Part shown: in pieces, positions 41,221 to 49,966 of the stretch
How the letters are laid out: each line of letters starts with the position of its first letter
How positions within the stretch are numbered: position 1 is the stretch's first letter
Origin: JAWLHJ01 sp039587535
GTDB lineage: Bacteria; Gemmatimonadota; Gemmatimonadetes; Longimicrobiales; Gaopeijiaceae
Direction: 5' to 3'
DNA: 64,000 nt
Assembly: GCA_039587535.1 (NCBI GenBank)
Contig: JBDHIF010000011.1
Span: 1 to 64,000, forward strand
Notes under the pieces: model-generated
The model's database searches: none
Told to the model about the DNA's origin: nothing
The model's input: only the letters and a program-made list of their open reading frames with translations
Translations under genes and position numbers: made by a program

Positions 41221-41271
41221 TGAGCGCTCGAACCCGGTAGCCTTCTTCGCCGGACCGACCGTCGGCTCAGG

Positions 41272-43479
41272 TCAGGCCAGCTCGTAGCGGTCGAGGTTCA
41301 TGACCTTGTCCCAGGCCCGGATGAAGTCGTGGACGAACTTCTCCTTGGCGTCCTCGCATCCGTAGACCTCCGCAATCGCGCGGAGCTGGGAGTTGGATCC
41401 GAAGATCAGGTCCACGCGGGTCCCCGTCCACTTCACCTCGCCGGAATTCCGGTCCCGGCCCTCGAAGAGTTGTTCCTCGTCCGAGGTGGACTTCCAGACC
41501 GTGCCCATGTCGAGCAGGTTCACGAAGAAGTCGTTGGTGAGCGTCCCAGGACGCTCGGTGAACACGCCGTGCCTCGAGCCGTCGAAGTTGGCGTCCAACG
41601 CGCGTAGCCCGCCGACAAGCACGGTCATCTGCGGCGCGGTGAGGGTGAGGAGCTGCGCCCGGTCGACGAGCATCTCCTCTGCCGAGACCGTGAAGTCGTG
41701 CTTCAAGTAATTGCGGAAGCCGTCGGCTACCGGCTCGAGCACGTCGAACGATTCGGCGTCGGTCTGCTCCTCCGTGGCGTCCGTGCGTCCAGGCGTGAAC
41801 GGAACCTCCACGTCCATGCCGCCCGCCTTCGCGGCCTTCTCCACCGCGGCGCATCCTCCGAGCACGATGAGGTCGGCCAAGGAGACCCTCTTGCCGCCAG
41901 ACTGCGCATCGTTGAACTCGCTCCGGATCTTCTCGAGCGTGGCCAGTGTCTGCTGCAGCTTTGTCGGCTGGTTCACCTCCCAATCCTTCTGCGGGGCCAA
42001 ACGAATCCGCGCCCCGTTGGCTCCGCCACGCATGTCCGAGCCACGGAAGGTGACCGCCGAGCCCCAGGCCGCCGTCACCAGGTCCTGAGCGGAGGCGCCG
42101 GAATCGAGGATCTGCTGCTTCAGCTGCCGGATGTCCTGCTCGTCCACCAGCTCGTGGTCCACGGCGGGAACCGGGTCCTGCCAGACGAACTCCTCGGCGG
42201 GAACCTCGGGGCCCAAATATCGAGCCCGGGGACCCATGTCGCGATGCGTGAGCTTGAACCACGCTTTGGCGAAGGCGTCCGCCAGCTCGTCGGGGTTCTC
42301 GTGGAAGTGCCGCGCGATGGGCTCGTAGGCGGGGTCCATCCGCAGCGCCAGGTCCGCGGTGGTCATGATGGGAGCGCTCCGCTTGGCCGCATCGTGCGCA
42401 CCGGGCACCAGCTCGGCGGCGGCTGGATCCGTGGGCACCCACTGCCAGGCCCCGGCAGGGCTCTTCACGACTTCCCAGTCGTACCGGAAGAGGATGTCCA
42501 GGTAGCTGTTGTCCCACTGTGTCGGGGTGTCCGTCCAAGCCCCCTCGATCCCGCTGGTGATCGCATGGTCCCCCTTCCCGGAGCCATAGGTGCTCTTCCA
42601 CCCCAAGCCCTGCTCCTCGATCGAGGCACCCTCGGGCTCGGCTCCCACCAGCGCTGCGTCTCCTGCTCCGTGGCACTTCCCGAAGGTATGCCCGCCGGCC
42701 ACGAGCGCGACGGTCTCGTAGTCGTTCATCGCCATGCGCGCGAAGGTCTCGCGGATGTCCTTCCCGGAGGCCACGGGATCCGGCTCGCCGTTCGGGCCCT
42801 CGGGATTCACATAGATCAGCCCCATCTGGACCGCGGCGAGCGGGTTCTCGAGCTCTCGGTCTCCACTGTACCGCTTGTCGCCCAGCCACTCGGTCTCGGC
42901 ACCCCAGTAGATGTCCTGCTCCGGCTCCCACACGTCATCCCGGCCGCCACCGAATCCAGCGGTCTCGAAGCCCATCGATTCCAGCGCGCAGTTGCCTGCG
43001 AGGATCATGAGATCCGCCCAGGAGAGCTTTCGGCCGTATTTCTGCTTGATGGGCCAGAGGAGGCGGCGAGCCTTGTCCAGGTTTCCGTTGTCGGGCCAAC
43101 TGTTCAGGGGGGCGAACCGCTGGGTGCCCGACGAGGCGCCGCCTCGGCCGTCTCCGATCCTATAGGTCCCGGCGCTGTGCCAGGCCATGCGTATGAAAAA
43201 GGGCCCATAATGCCCCCAGTCCGCAGGCCACCAGTCCTGCGAATCGGTCATGAGCTCATAGAGATCCTGCTTCACCGCCTTGAGGTCCAGCTTCGCGAAC
43301 TCTTCGGCGTAGTCGAAATCTCCCCCCATGGGATCCAGCAGAGGGGAGTTCTGGTGAAGGACCGCCAAGTTTAGCTGATTGGGCCACCAGTCGCGGTTCG
43401 AGGTGCCTGCGAGGTTGGTGTGGATGTGGCCCCCGTGCATGACGGGGCAGCCTCCGTTCCCGGTGTCGGTTCCGGTCAT
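41272..43479 (-). CDS. katG: Catalase-peroxidase
   Basis: The 735-residue, two-domain protein is full length. Distal-site residues are in FIRMAWHSAG (Arg97, Trp100, His101), and the proximal haem ligand is His264 in AGGHTFGKCHG. The Met-Tyr-Trp adduct needed for catalase activity is present (Trp100, Tyr223 in GLIYVNPEGP, Met249 in FARMAMND). It removes H2O2 and can oxidise other donors with it. It has its own terminator. No oxyR or furA gene is adjacent. Confidence 0.98.
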   Translation of the reverse strand: MTGTDTGNGGCPVMHGGHIHTNLAGTSNRDWWPNQLNLAVLHQNSPLLDPMGGDFDYAEEFAKLDLKAVKQDLYELMTDSQDWWPADWGHYGPFFIRMAWHSAGTYRIGDGRGGASSGTQRFAPLNSWPDNGNLDKARRLLWPIKQKYGRKLSWADLMILAGNCALESMGFETAGFGGGRDDVWEPEQDIYWGAETEWLGDKRYSGDRELENPLAAVQMGLIYVNPEGPNGEPDPVASGKDIRETFARMAMNDYETVALVAGGHTFGKCHGAGDAALVGAEPEGASIEEQGLGWKSTYGSGKGDHAITSGIEGAWTDTPTQWDNSYLDILFRYDWEVVKSPAGAWQWVPTDPAAAELVPGAHDAAKRSAPIMTTADLALRMDPAYEPIARHFHENPDELADAFAKAWFKLTHRDMGPRARYLGPEVPAEEFVWQDPVPAVDHELVDEQDIRQLKQQILDSGASAQDLVTAAWGSAVTFRGSDMRGGANGARIRLAPQKDWEVNQPTKLQQTLATLEKIRSEFNDAQSGGKRVSLADLIVLGGCAAVEKAAKAGGMDVEVPFTPGRTDATEEQTDAESFDVLEPVADGFRNYLKHDFTVSAEEMLVDRAQLLTLTAPQMTVLVGGLRALDANFDGSRHGVFTERPGTLTNDFFVNLLDMGTVWKSTSDEEQLFEGRDRNSGEVKWTGTRVDLIFGSNSQLRAIAEVYGCEDAKEKFVHDFIRAWDKVMNLDRYELA

Positions 43480-43770
43480 GATCTCTCCGATGTTGGTTGC
43501 TAGGGTTGACTGCGATCGTGAGGCTGGGAGAGATCCAGCTCCACGGCCCGGTGCGTGCGGTCGCCGACGGACTCCGGACGCCCTCGGTCCAGGTGGGAGG
43601 ACGGACCGAGGCCGGCCCAGCGTGCGCGACCGGCGGAGTCGACCTCGATGGCCGTTGCTCTGCCGGGGCTGGCCGCAACCGGGGCATGACGTTCGCCATT
43701 CCCGTGCGCGCCTGCAAGTTTTCGACGGTGTCGGGAGGGGCGACCGTGGACGGCGTGGCTGTGATCGCCG

Positions 43771-44049
43771 TCAGGCCCGGGGGTCCGGGCTCTCGGAGGG
43801 GGGGGATGGGAGGGCGGCATCGGACCCTCCCTTTGGTGCGTCTTCCCCCGGCTCCAGGAGTGCTCGATAGAAATCCCGCTCCTCCTCGAGCCTCAGGACG
43901 CGCTGGTGGAGCTGTTCGACGGTCTCCGTCAGGCGCGAGGAGCCTTGATCCGACGGCGGCGTGGGCGCGGGACGCCCGACGCGAGCCTTGATCACCTCTC
44001 CGGCCGTGGCGACGATCACGATAACGATGACGAACTCGAAGATGCCCAC
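43771..44049 (-). CDS. PspB-like small membrane protein
   Basis: The 92-residue protein has an N-terminal helix (MGIFEFVIVIVIVATAGEVI) and a soluble amphipathic helix (LTETVEQLHQRVLRLEEERDFYRALL), then a disordered acidic/proline tail. This is the layout of PspB, which with PspC senses membrane stress. No pspA or pspC is nearby, so the assignment rests on architecture. The 290 bases between it and katG contain no recognisable gene. Confidence 0.65.
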   Translation of the reverse strand: MGIFEFVIVIVIVATAGEVIKARVGRPAPTPPSDQGSSRLTETVEQLHQRVLRLEEERDFYRALLEPGEDAPKGGSDAALPSPPSESPDPRA

Positions 44050-44223
44050 CGAACCTCCTGCACCCTTTCACGGGTCGACCCCGTCCTCTGCTCGCTCCGA
44101 GACTAACCTGTCCTGCGGCTCCGGCCAACCGAGAAGTCGGCCTCCCTTTCTCTGCTTACGCGGGAACCCATGCCGGTTGGATGGGTGAGAGAACGCTCCA
44201 GCCCGGCTCGAACCACGGCCGCC

Positions 44224-45270
44224 ATGATACCCACATCCCGCTCGTCCGGATTCCTCTCGGCGGTGCTCGCCCTGACGGTCAGTGCAACGTGTGTGGCCGC
44301 TCAATCCATGAGCACGAAGGAGCAGGTCCGCTATCTGAACCCGCGCGATGGTACGGAACTCACGGCTTGGCTCGCCTTACCGGGAGGGCCGGGACCTCAC
44401 CCGGCGGTGGTGCTCCTGTCCGTGGCGGGCACAGACCCCCTCGTGCGTCGACTGATGGACGAAGGCTATGCCGTGCTCGAGCCCGCTCTACGAGGCTTCG
44501 TGGAGGTGGAGCCGCTCTTGCGGGCCAGCTATGAAGATCTGTCGGGTGACGTGTCGGCCAGCGTGGCCTATCTGAGATCCTTGTCCGCTGTCGACGGGGA
44601 GGCGGTGGCGCTCGTCGCTCAGGGAGACAACAGCCCGCAGGCCATGCTCCACGCAGCCGGTGCCGATCCCCCACTCCCCCTTGTCCTGCTGGCGCCTCCA
44701 GCGTTCCCCGGCATTGACGCGTTCGCGCTGGAGCAGCGCTGGATCGCGGAGAATCAGGGGGCCGGACCCGAGGATCTCGAAGCCTTGGATGCCTATGTTC
44801 GGGAGATCGGCGAGATCGCGACCGGCGTGAGCGATCCGTTCCGGCGCCAGGTCGCGCTGGAGGGGCTGCGGTCGCGCTCGGCGGTGCAGCTGCCCCGGAA
44901 CGCGGCGTTTCCGATGGATGAGGGACAGATGCGATTCCTGGCCAGCCGCATCTGGCACGACCGCTTGGCCTTCGAGCCCGAGCGGGCGCTGGCGGGCTTG
45001 ACGTCTCCGGTGCTGCTCCTGGTCGGAGCCGATGACGCGAACACGCCCACGGACCGCTACCTGGAAGCAGTCAGGCGCGGATTGGAGGGTGCCCGCACCG
45101 ACGACGCGACGGTATGCCGCGTGCCCGGCAGGACTCGGCACGCCTTCTCCAGAGCAGCGCTGGACGCCCTTGTCCATTGGCTCGTGGCGCAGGGGGATCC
45201 CGGTCGGGACTCCGTGCCCGCTTCGAGGTTGGGCTGTCTGGAGGACGAAGCCGAGCGATCGGCTGGCTGA
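44224..45270 (+). CDS. Secreted alpha/beta-hydrolase-fold protein lacking the usual nucleophile
   Basis: The 348-residue protein has a signal peptide (FLSAVLALTVSATCVAAQ) and a dienelactone-hydrolase-like start (ELTAWLALPGGPGPHPAVVLLS). At the nucleophile elbow, where GxSxG is expected, the sequence is VALVAQGDNSPQAML, so the serine is not in place. The acid and histidine regions are recognisable (LLLVGADDANTPTDRY; RTRHAFS). It may be inactive as an esterase or use another residue. ATG at 44224 is at the signal peptide start. The next gene, a DUF1569-type protein, follows by 64 bases. Confidence 0.75.
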   Translation: MIPTSRSSGFLSAVLALTVSATCVAAQSMSTKEQVRYLNPRDGTELTAWLALPGGPGPHPAVVLLSVAGTDPLVRRLMDEGYAVLEPALRGFVEVEPLLRASYEDLSGDVSASVAYLRSLSAVDGEAVALVAQGDNSPQAMLHAAGADPPLPLVLLAPPAFPGIDAFALEQRWIAENQGAGPEDLEALDAYVREIGEIATGVSDPFRRQVALEGLRSRSAVQLPRNAAFPMDEGQMRFLASRIWHDRLAFEPERALAGLTSPVLLLVGADDANTPTDRYLEAVRRGLEGARTDDATVCRVPGRTRHAFSRAALDALVHWLVAQGDPGRDSVPASRLGCLEDEAERSAG

Positions 45271-45334
45271 CCATGCGCCCGTCCAGTGAGATATCTTCCA
45301 GGCACCCACGGGCCCATTTCCCAGGAGGTGCTGT

Positions 45335-45787
45335 GTGAAGGATGTCTTCGATCCCGGCGTAGCCCACGAGATCACGGAGCGGATCCGTGCGCTTCGACCC
45401 GGCACACAGCCCGCTTGGGGCAAGATGGACGTCGGCAAGATGTTGGCGCATTGCTGCGTGCCCTACGAGATGGCGCTGGAGGGCAAGCACCCCACGGCGG
45501 GCCGTGTCGCCAGGTTCTTCCTGAAGACTTTCGTGAAACGGGGCGTCGTCGGAGAGAAGCCCTACAGGAAGAACTCCCCGACGGCACCGGCCTTCAAGAT
45601 CACGGACGAGCGTGACTTCGAGCGGGAGCGGGACCGGCTCATCGAGTACGTGGAGCGTACCGCGGAGCTCGGAGGGGAGCATTTCGACGGTCTGGAGTCT
45701 CCCTCGTTCGGGCCCCTGACGCGGCTGGAGTGGAACAACCTGTTCTACAAGCACATCGACCACCACCTGACCCAGTTCGGGGTCTGA
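45335..45787 (+). CDS. DUF1569 (DinB-like) protein
   Basis: The 150-residue protein matches the DUF1569 pattern of DinB/YfiT-like four-helix proteins. Likely metal-binding His are in VGKMLAHCCVPYEMALEG and at the end (HIDHHLTQFG). These proteins are thought to be metal-dependent thiol transferases or hydrolases; the role here is unknown. GTG start with CAGGAGG upstream. It is followed at once by a VOC-family gene. Confidence 0.85.
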   Translation: MKDVFDPGVAHEITERIRALRPGTQPAWGKMDVGKMLAHCCVPYEMALEGKHPTAGRVARFFLKTFVKRGVVGEKPYRKNSPTAPAFKITDERDFERERDRLIEYVERTAELGGEHFDGLESPSFGPLTRLEWNNLFYKHIDHHLTQFGV

Positions 45788-45792
45788 GCGAC

Positions 45793-46419
45793 ATGCAGGC
45801 GTGGGTCGACCACCTGATCATCGCTGGTCCGAGCCTCGAGGCAGCCGTGGACCACGTACGAACGACGCTGGGCATCGACGCGTCGCCCGGAGGGGCGCAT
45901 CCGGGAGTCGGGACTAGGAACGCACTCGCCCGTCTCGGGCCGGGGGTCTACCTCGAGATCATCGGGCCGGACCCCGAACAACCGACCCCTGAGCTGCCGA
46001 GGTGGTTCGGGATCGATGAGCTCCGGGCTCCGCGGTTGGTCACCTGGTCCGCGCGAACCGACGACCTGGAGGGCGCGCGCTCGGCCATGCTCGGGGCCGG
46101 GGTGGATCCCGGCCCGATCTCGGGTGGAGGGCGTCGCCGCCCCGACGGTGTACATCTGACCTGGCGCGCCACCGATCCCAGAGCGGACCGACTGGGGGGT
46201 GTCGTTCCGTTCCTGATGGATTGGGGTGAGAGTGAGCACCCATCGGATGCGCTTTCTGGTGGGCTGGAGTTGCTCGGCGTCCGCTTGTACCACCCTCGGC
46301 CGGAGGCCGTGCGAGCCGTGACCGCCGCCCTCTCGCTTCCCGTGGACGTCGTCGGCCGGGGGGTGCCCGGGCTCGAATCGGACGTGCGCGCTCCTCACGG
46401 TGTAGTGACGCTTCGCTGA
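45793..46419 (+). CDS. VOC-superfamily (glyoxalase-like) protein
   Basis: The 208-residue protein begins QAWVDHLIIAGPSLEAAVDHV, with the first metal-type His, followed by GTRNALARLGPGVYLEIIGPDPEQ. This matches the glyoxalase-like domain family in which two VOC-type modules form one site. Substrate unknown. ATG at 45793 lies six bases after the DUF1569 stop, so the two are cotranscribed. Confidence 0.85.
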   Translation: MQAWVDHLIIAGPSLEAAVDHVRTTLGIDASPGGAHPGVGTRNALARLGPGVYLEIIGPDPEQPTPELPRWFGIDELRAPRLVTWSARTDDLEGARSAMLGAGVDPGPISGGGRRRPDGVHLTWRATDPRADRLGGVVPFLMDWGESEHPSDALSGGLELLGVRLYHPRPEAVRAVTAALSLPVDVVGRGVPGLESDVRAPHGVVTLR

Positions 46420-46778
46420 GGCCCGGCGGGTCGGGTCGCGAGCGCCCGGAAGTCCCGTATTCGTTTCCGGAGTCGGGACCTCGCTGCCGGACCGCGGGGC
46501 CCGAATCGCGTCACAGTTTTCCGGGATCTCTACCTGGGTGCTGTCCGGCGAAGTCCGCGAGCCACCATCCGTGGCCCCTTCGTGGCCGGCACGGGGTGGT
46601 TGTACATGTCTCTACCGTGTTCTACAGCAACATGTTGCGGGGGCACGGCTAGTCCGATGCGGCCGCCCGGGCGAGCGTCGGGGCACGCTTCCTGCGCTTT
46701 CCCGAAGCCGGAAACGCATGTGTGGCCCCCTCTCCAGGGATGGGGCCCGAAGGCAAGATCGACGCAAGGAGGACGAAC
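46420..46778. other. Intergenic region with a 12-bp palindrome
   Basis: About 360 bases without a convincing gene. It contains a perfect palindrome, GCAACATGTTGC (46627-46638), and a second ACATGT at 46604-46609, upstream of the next gene. These could be operator half-sites. Confidence 0.45.
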
Positions 46779-47135
46779 ATGTCCCGTATGCTTCTTATCG
46801 CGGCTTTCATGGCGGCGCCTATCGTGATGATCCCCTCCCAGGCCGATGCGCAGCAGCGTGGATCGGACAGAGCGAGGGCAGCCACGGTCAATGGAAATCC
46901 GGGTGCGGAGACGACCTCGAAGGGACGCGAAACGGCCCCCGAGGGGTTGAGAAGGGCGTGGGAAGGGCGTACGCCCCCACCGGCACTCCAGCGGCGCTTC
47001 CCGGGTCTGGCTACGCAGACGGTCCCTGAGCCCCCGTCAGAACCCGGCGACGACTGCCCGACGACGTTCGTGCTGGCACCGGACGGTACGTTGGTAGAGG
47101 TGGATTGCCACGGGATCGTGATCGGAGCCGATTAA
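46779..47135 (+). CDS. Small secreted protein of unknown function
   Basis: The 118-residue product has a signal peptide (MLLIAAFMAAPIVMIPSQADAQ), a low-complexity basic middle, and a C-terminal part with two cysteines (DDCPTTFVLAPDGTLVEVDCHG) likely to form a disulfide. No family recognised. CAAGGAGGA lies seven bases before the ATG, so translation is well supported. A small palindrome lies about 140 bases upstream. Confidence 0.7.
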   Translation: MSRMLLIAAFMAAPIVMIPSQADAQQRGSDRARAATVNGNPGAETTSKGRETAPEGLRRAWEGRTPPPALQRRFPGLATQTVPEPPSEPGDDCPTTFVLAPDGTLVEVDCHGIVIGAD

Positions 47136-47152
47136 CGGCCCGGGCACGGTCG

Positions 47153-48058
47153 CTACCGACCGGTCACGGTGGGTCCCCGTCGGGGCAGGGCCGGGACCAG
47201 CGTGGTTCCACCGTTCCACCCGCGCACGTGGAAGCGGCGCGCCTTCGAGGTGGTCTCGCCGGTCTCGTCGTTGCGGACGGTCACGATGAGCCGATACGGG
47301 CCCTCGGGGAGTGCCGACTCGACCCGACGGAGCTCCGAGACAGTGCCGTCCGGGCCCGCCCCCGATTGGTCCGAGAAGATGGCCCGCACGGCGGGGGCTC
47401 GGGGTAGGGATTCCTGCTCAGCCCCCTCGAGCGAGACGATCGAGATCTCGGTCGAGTAGGGATCGCTCGTCGGCAGGTTGTAGATCTCGTAATAGACCTC
47501 GAACGCGCTCTCCGGAAATTGACTCGTGGGTAGCAGCGCGAGGGAGGCTCCACCTCGAGCCCATCCGTGGGCGCGGTCCGGGAGTCCCAGTGCGAGATCA
47601 CTGAGCATCAGGTCGGTACCGGAGTAGTCAGGCACGGGGTAAGGCGACTGATACATTTGGCCGACACCCGGTGTGCTGGCGTCGGTCATGATGACCCTCT
47701 GGTGGGTGGCCGATGTGGGCTCGGCGTCGAGCTCCACCCATGTATGCAGGAGGTGGTCCCCGTCCAGAGGGGCGCCGGAGGCCACGAACACCGAGTCGTC
47801 GCTCCGGGTGACGAGATGGCGCACGGTGTCCGTGAGCATGAACGTCACATCGAAGCGATAGCGGGAGGTCCCGTCCTCCGACGTCCGATGCAGCTCCCTG
47901 ACCGGGACCGCGAAAGACGCGACGACCCGCGTGGCCCCCTCTTCCCCTCGGAACGTGTAGAGGTCGTAGGCGAAGGGGAGCGGTCCCAGTCCCGACGCCG
48001 TACCTGCCGAGAGGAACAGAGCCAGCGCAGCGCCAACGGCCAGGGTCTTGCCGCTCAT
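47153..48058 (-). CDS. Secreted GWxTD-like beta-rich protein
   Basis: The 301-residue protein has a signal peptide (AVGAALALFLSAGTASG) and a chain of beta segments. The stretches FEVYYEIYNL and LPEGPYRLIVTVRNDETGE are typical of the C-terminal module of GWxTD-domain secreted proteins, though the GWxTD motif itself is not evident. It is the last gene of a three-gene minus-strand unit after a DUF1028 protein and a small lipoprotein. Function unknown. Confidence 0.65.
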   Translation of the reverse strand: MSGKTLAVGAALALFLSAGTASGLGPLPFAYDLYTFRGEEGATRVVASFAVPVRELHRTSEDGTSRYRFDVTFMLTDTVRHLVTRSDDSVFVASGAPLDGDHLLHTWVELDAEPTSATHQRVIMTDASTPGVGQMYQSPYPVPDYSGTDLMLSDLALGLPDRAHGWARGGASLALLPTSQFPESAFEVYYEIYNLPTSDPYSTEISIVSLEGAEQESLPRAPAVRAIFSDQSGAGPDGTVSELRRVESALPEGPYRLIVTVRNDETGETTSKARRFHVRGWNGGTTLVPALPRRGPTVTGR

Positions 48059-48063
48059 CGCTC

Positions 48064-48294
48064 TTAGCCTCCGATGCTGTCGTGAGCCTCGGCCCTGGCG
48101 GCCGCGGCGTCCCCGGCCCTCAGGGCGGCACCCACGGCGCCGGCGCCGGGGATCGGGAGGCTCGCCGTGATGCTGTCCCTTTGAGCGCGGCTGAGCGTGT
48201 CGGCGCCCGTGGACCGCTCGGGTTCGGGCGACCCGCAGGCCTGCATGCCTGCGGCGAGGATGGCGACTGTGAGACCGCGGGTCAGCGTCCGCAT
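48064..48294 (-). CDS. Small lipoprotein
   Basis: The 76-residue product has a lipoprotein signal (GLTVAILAAGMQAC) and an Ala/Gly-rich mature part (DTLSRAQRDSITASLPIPGAGAVGAAL). It starts one base after the DUF1028 stop codon and is followed after 5 bases by the secreted protein, so all three are cotranscribed. No family assigned. Confidence 0.75.
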   Translation of the reverse strand: MRTLTRGLTVAILAAGMQACGSPEPERSTGADTLSRAQRDSITASLPIPGAGAVGAALRAGDAAAARAEAHDSIGG

Positions 48295-48295
48295 G

Positions 48296-49147
48296 TCACG
48301 ATCCCTCCCCCTGTGCGGCCTTCCAGGCGTCGTATCTCATCCTCAGCGTCCGCACGGGATTCGCGTCCTCGTGGGACTGGGTGTTCGCCGGCCAAACCGC
48401 GAGGTAGAGATGGTAGTCGCCGTTGTTGTAGGGCGCCCGAAGATCCTCCGGGTGGTTCACGTGGAAACGACCCATGGGATCCTCGGGATCCGCGGCGAGG
48501 ATGTACGCGACGTGAGAAGTCTTTCCAGTGCACTGCGCGCCAGGAAGCGGCTCGGTCTCGCAGGTGCAGCGGGCATCGCCCCCCAGCTCATCAGCCTTTT
48601 CCATCGCCACCATCACCCGCTCGACCATCTCGAGGTCGCTCTCCTGCATGATGCGGGCGGCTTCGGTCAGCGCTTCGGTCGTGGCGATGATGTTGCCCTG
48701 CACGGACCAGATGATTCCGGTTTCCGTCTCTCCGGACATATGCAGCGCCACTTCACGGTTGCTCTCCCCGGTATGGCCCGCGGACCGCCCGAGCATGTCC
48801 ACGATGCCGAACTGCCGCCGCTCGATGCTGGGATCCGACTCGAGCATCCGGATGATCTGCTCGGGATGGGTGCGTTTCGACATCTCTTCGAAGATGAGGC
48901 GATGGTTGGCCTGCGTCCGATCGACCCCCGCCTGGGCCGCCGCTACGCCGATTCCGGGAATCACGATGGCCTGGAGCAGCTTCAGCTGGTCGGGTCCCTG
49001 AGCTGCGCAGGTGGCCGACGCGATGACCACGCGCCCGGTGCTCCGGTCCATCGCCACGATGGACCAGGTGGCCGAAGCCGGGGTGGGTGGCGCCAGGGCC
49101 GTCAGGGTCAGAACACCCGTGAGCAGGATTCGGCTGACGATCTTCAT
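48296..49147 (-). CDS. DUF1028 family secreted protein (Ntn-hydrolase-like)
   Basis: The 283-residue protein has a signal peptide ending PASA and then the DUF1028 start TWSIVAMDRSTGRVVIASATC. GIGVAAAQAGVD and a conserved VQGNIIATTEAL follow. The fold resembles Ntn-hydrolases, with Thr/Ser after processing as possible nucleophile. The segment HVNHPEDLRAPYNNGDYHLYLAVWP is an added C-terminal region. The biochemical role of the family is not established. It heads a three-gene unit. Confidence 0.85.
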   Translation of the reverse strand: MKIVSRILLTGVLTLTALAPPTPASATWSIVAMDRSTGRVVIASATCAAQGPDQLKLLQAIVIPGIGVAAAQAGVDRTQANHRLIFEEMSKRTHPEQIIRMLESDPSIERRQFGIVDMLGRSAGHTGESNREVALHMSGETETGIIWSVQGNIIATTEALTEAARIMQESDLEMVERVMVAMEKADELGGDARCTCETEPLPGAQCTGKTSHVAYILAADPEDPMGRFHVNHPEDLRAPYNNGDYHLYLAVWPANTQSHEDANPVRTLRMRYDAWKAAQGEGS

Positions 49148-49258
49148 GGGTGTCTCGGGGATCGGGGAGCAAGCGGCGAAGCTCCGTGATGGTGCTCCGC
49201 GCAGGGCCGCTCTGTCAATCGGACGAGCGCCCCCGGAAATCTTGCACAGGCAGGGACC

Positions 49259-49735
49259 CTACCTACGGGACCGCAGCATACGGGTCAGCGTGCGGTCCAG
49301 AGTCCCCGCGAAGGCCTGCTTCTCCTTCTGCCCCCAAGCGCTGGGACCACCTGTATCCACCCCGGTGGCACGTAATCCGTCCATGAAGTCTCGAATGGAG
49401 AGGCGCTCGCCGATGTTCTCGCGCGTGTATTCCTCGCCCCTGGGGTCCAGCGTCACGACGCCCTTCTCGACGAGCCGGGCCGCCAGCGGTATGTCCGCCG
49501 TGACCGCCAGATCGCCGGGGGCTGCCTGCTCGGCAATGTGGTCGTCCGCGACGTCGGGGCCGCCGGCCACCCGGATTGCGGTGACAAAGGGATTGTTGGC
49601 CGGTGTCTGAAGCCGCTGGTTAGCCACGAGGTATGTCGTGAGCTCGAGGCGCAGGGCCGCGCGCGCCACGACGGTCTTCACGTCACCGGGTGCCGCGTCG
49701 GCGTCGATCCAGAGAGTGGGTGCGGTGTCCGTCAT
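49259..49735 (-). CDS. YaiI/YqxD (DUF188) family protein
   Basis: The 158-residue protein has the family's PIN-like start LWIDADAAPGDVK and the DDHIAEQAAPGDLAVTADIPLA stretch with acidic residues, then RGEEYTRENIGERLSIRDFM. The fold suggests a nuclease-like domain. Function is not established. Single gene. Confidence 0.92.
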   Translation of the reverse strand: MTDTAPTLWIDADAAPGDVKTVVARAALRLELTTYLVANQRLQTPANNPFVTAIRVAGGPDVADDHIAEQAAPGDLAVTADIPLAARLVEKGVVTLDPRGEEYTRENIGERLSIRDFMDGLRATGVDTGGPSAWGQKEKQAFAGTLDRTLTRMLRSRR

Positions 49736-49966
49736 GAAAGAATTCTCACGGGAGAGGGGGCTTTACGCTATCTTTCATTCCTGTGGGTCATCCCACTATG
49801 CGCCCGTGGGGTCGTGAGTTCACCGACCTGCACGGCGCCGTGAGGGTCGCCATCGCGATCCTCCGGAGCTTCTCCCCAGGGCGGCGCTCCGCCACCCGAC
49901 CTCGTGCTCGCGGATTCGCGCCGGATACTCCGGCCGGCCAGCTGAGCGCTCTTCAACGGACACTTC

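Noticed and set aside
41698..43374. A 558-residue plus-strand ORF opposite katG
   Set aside because: It is the antisense shadow of katG, created by GC-rich codon bias.
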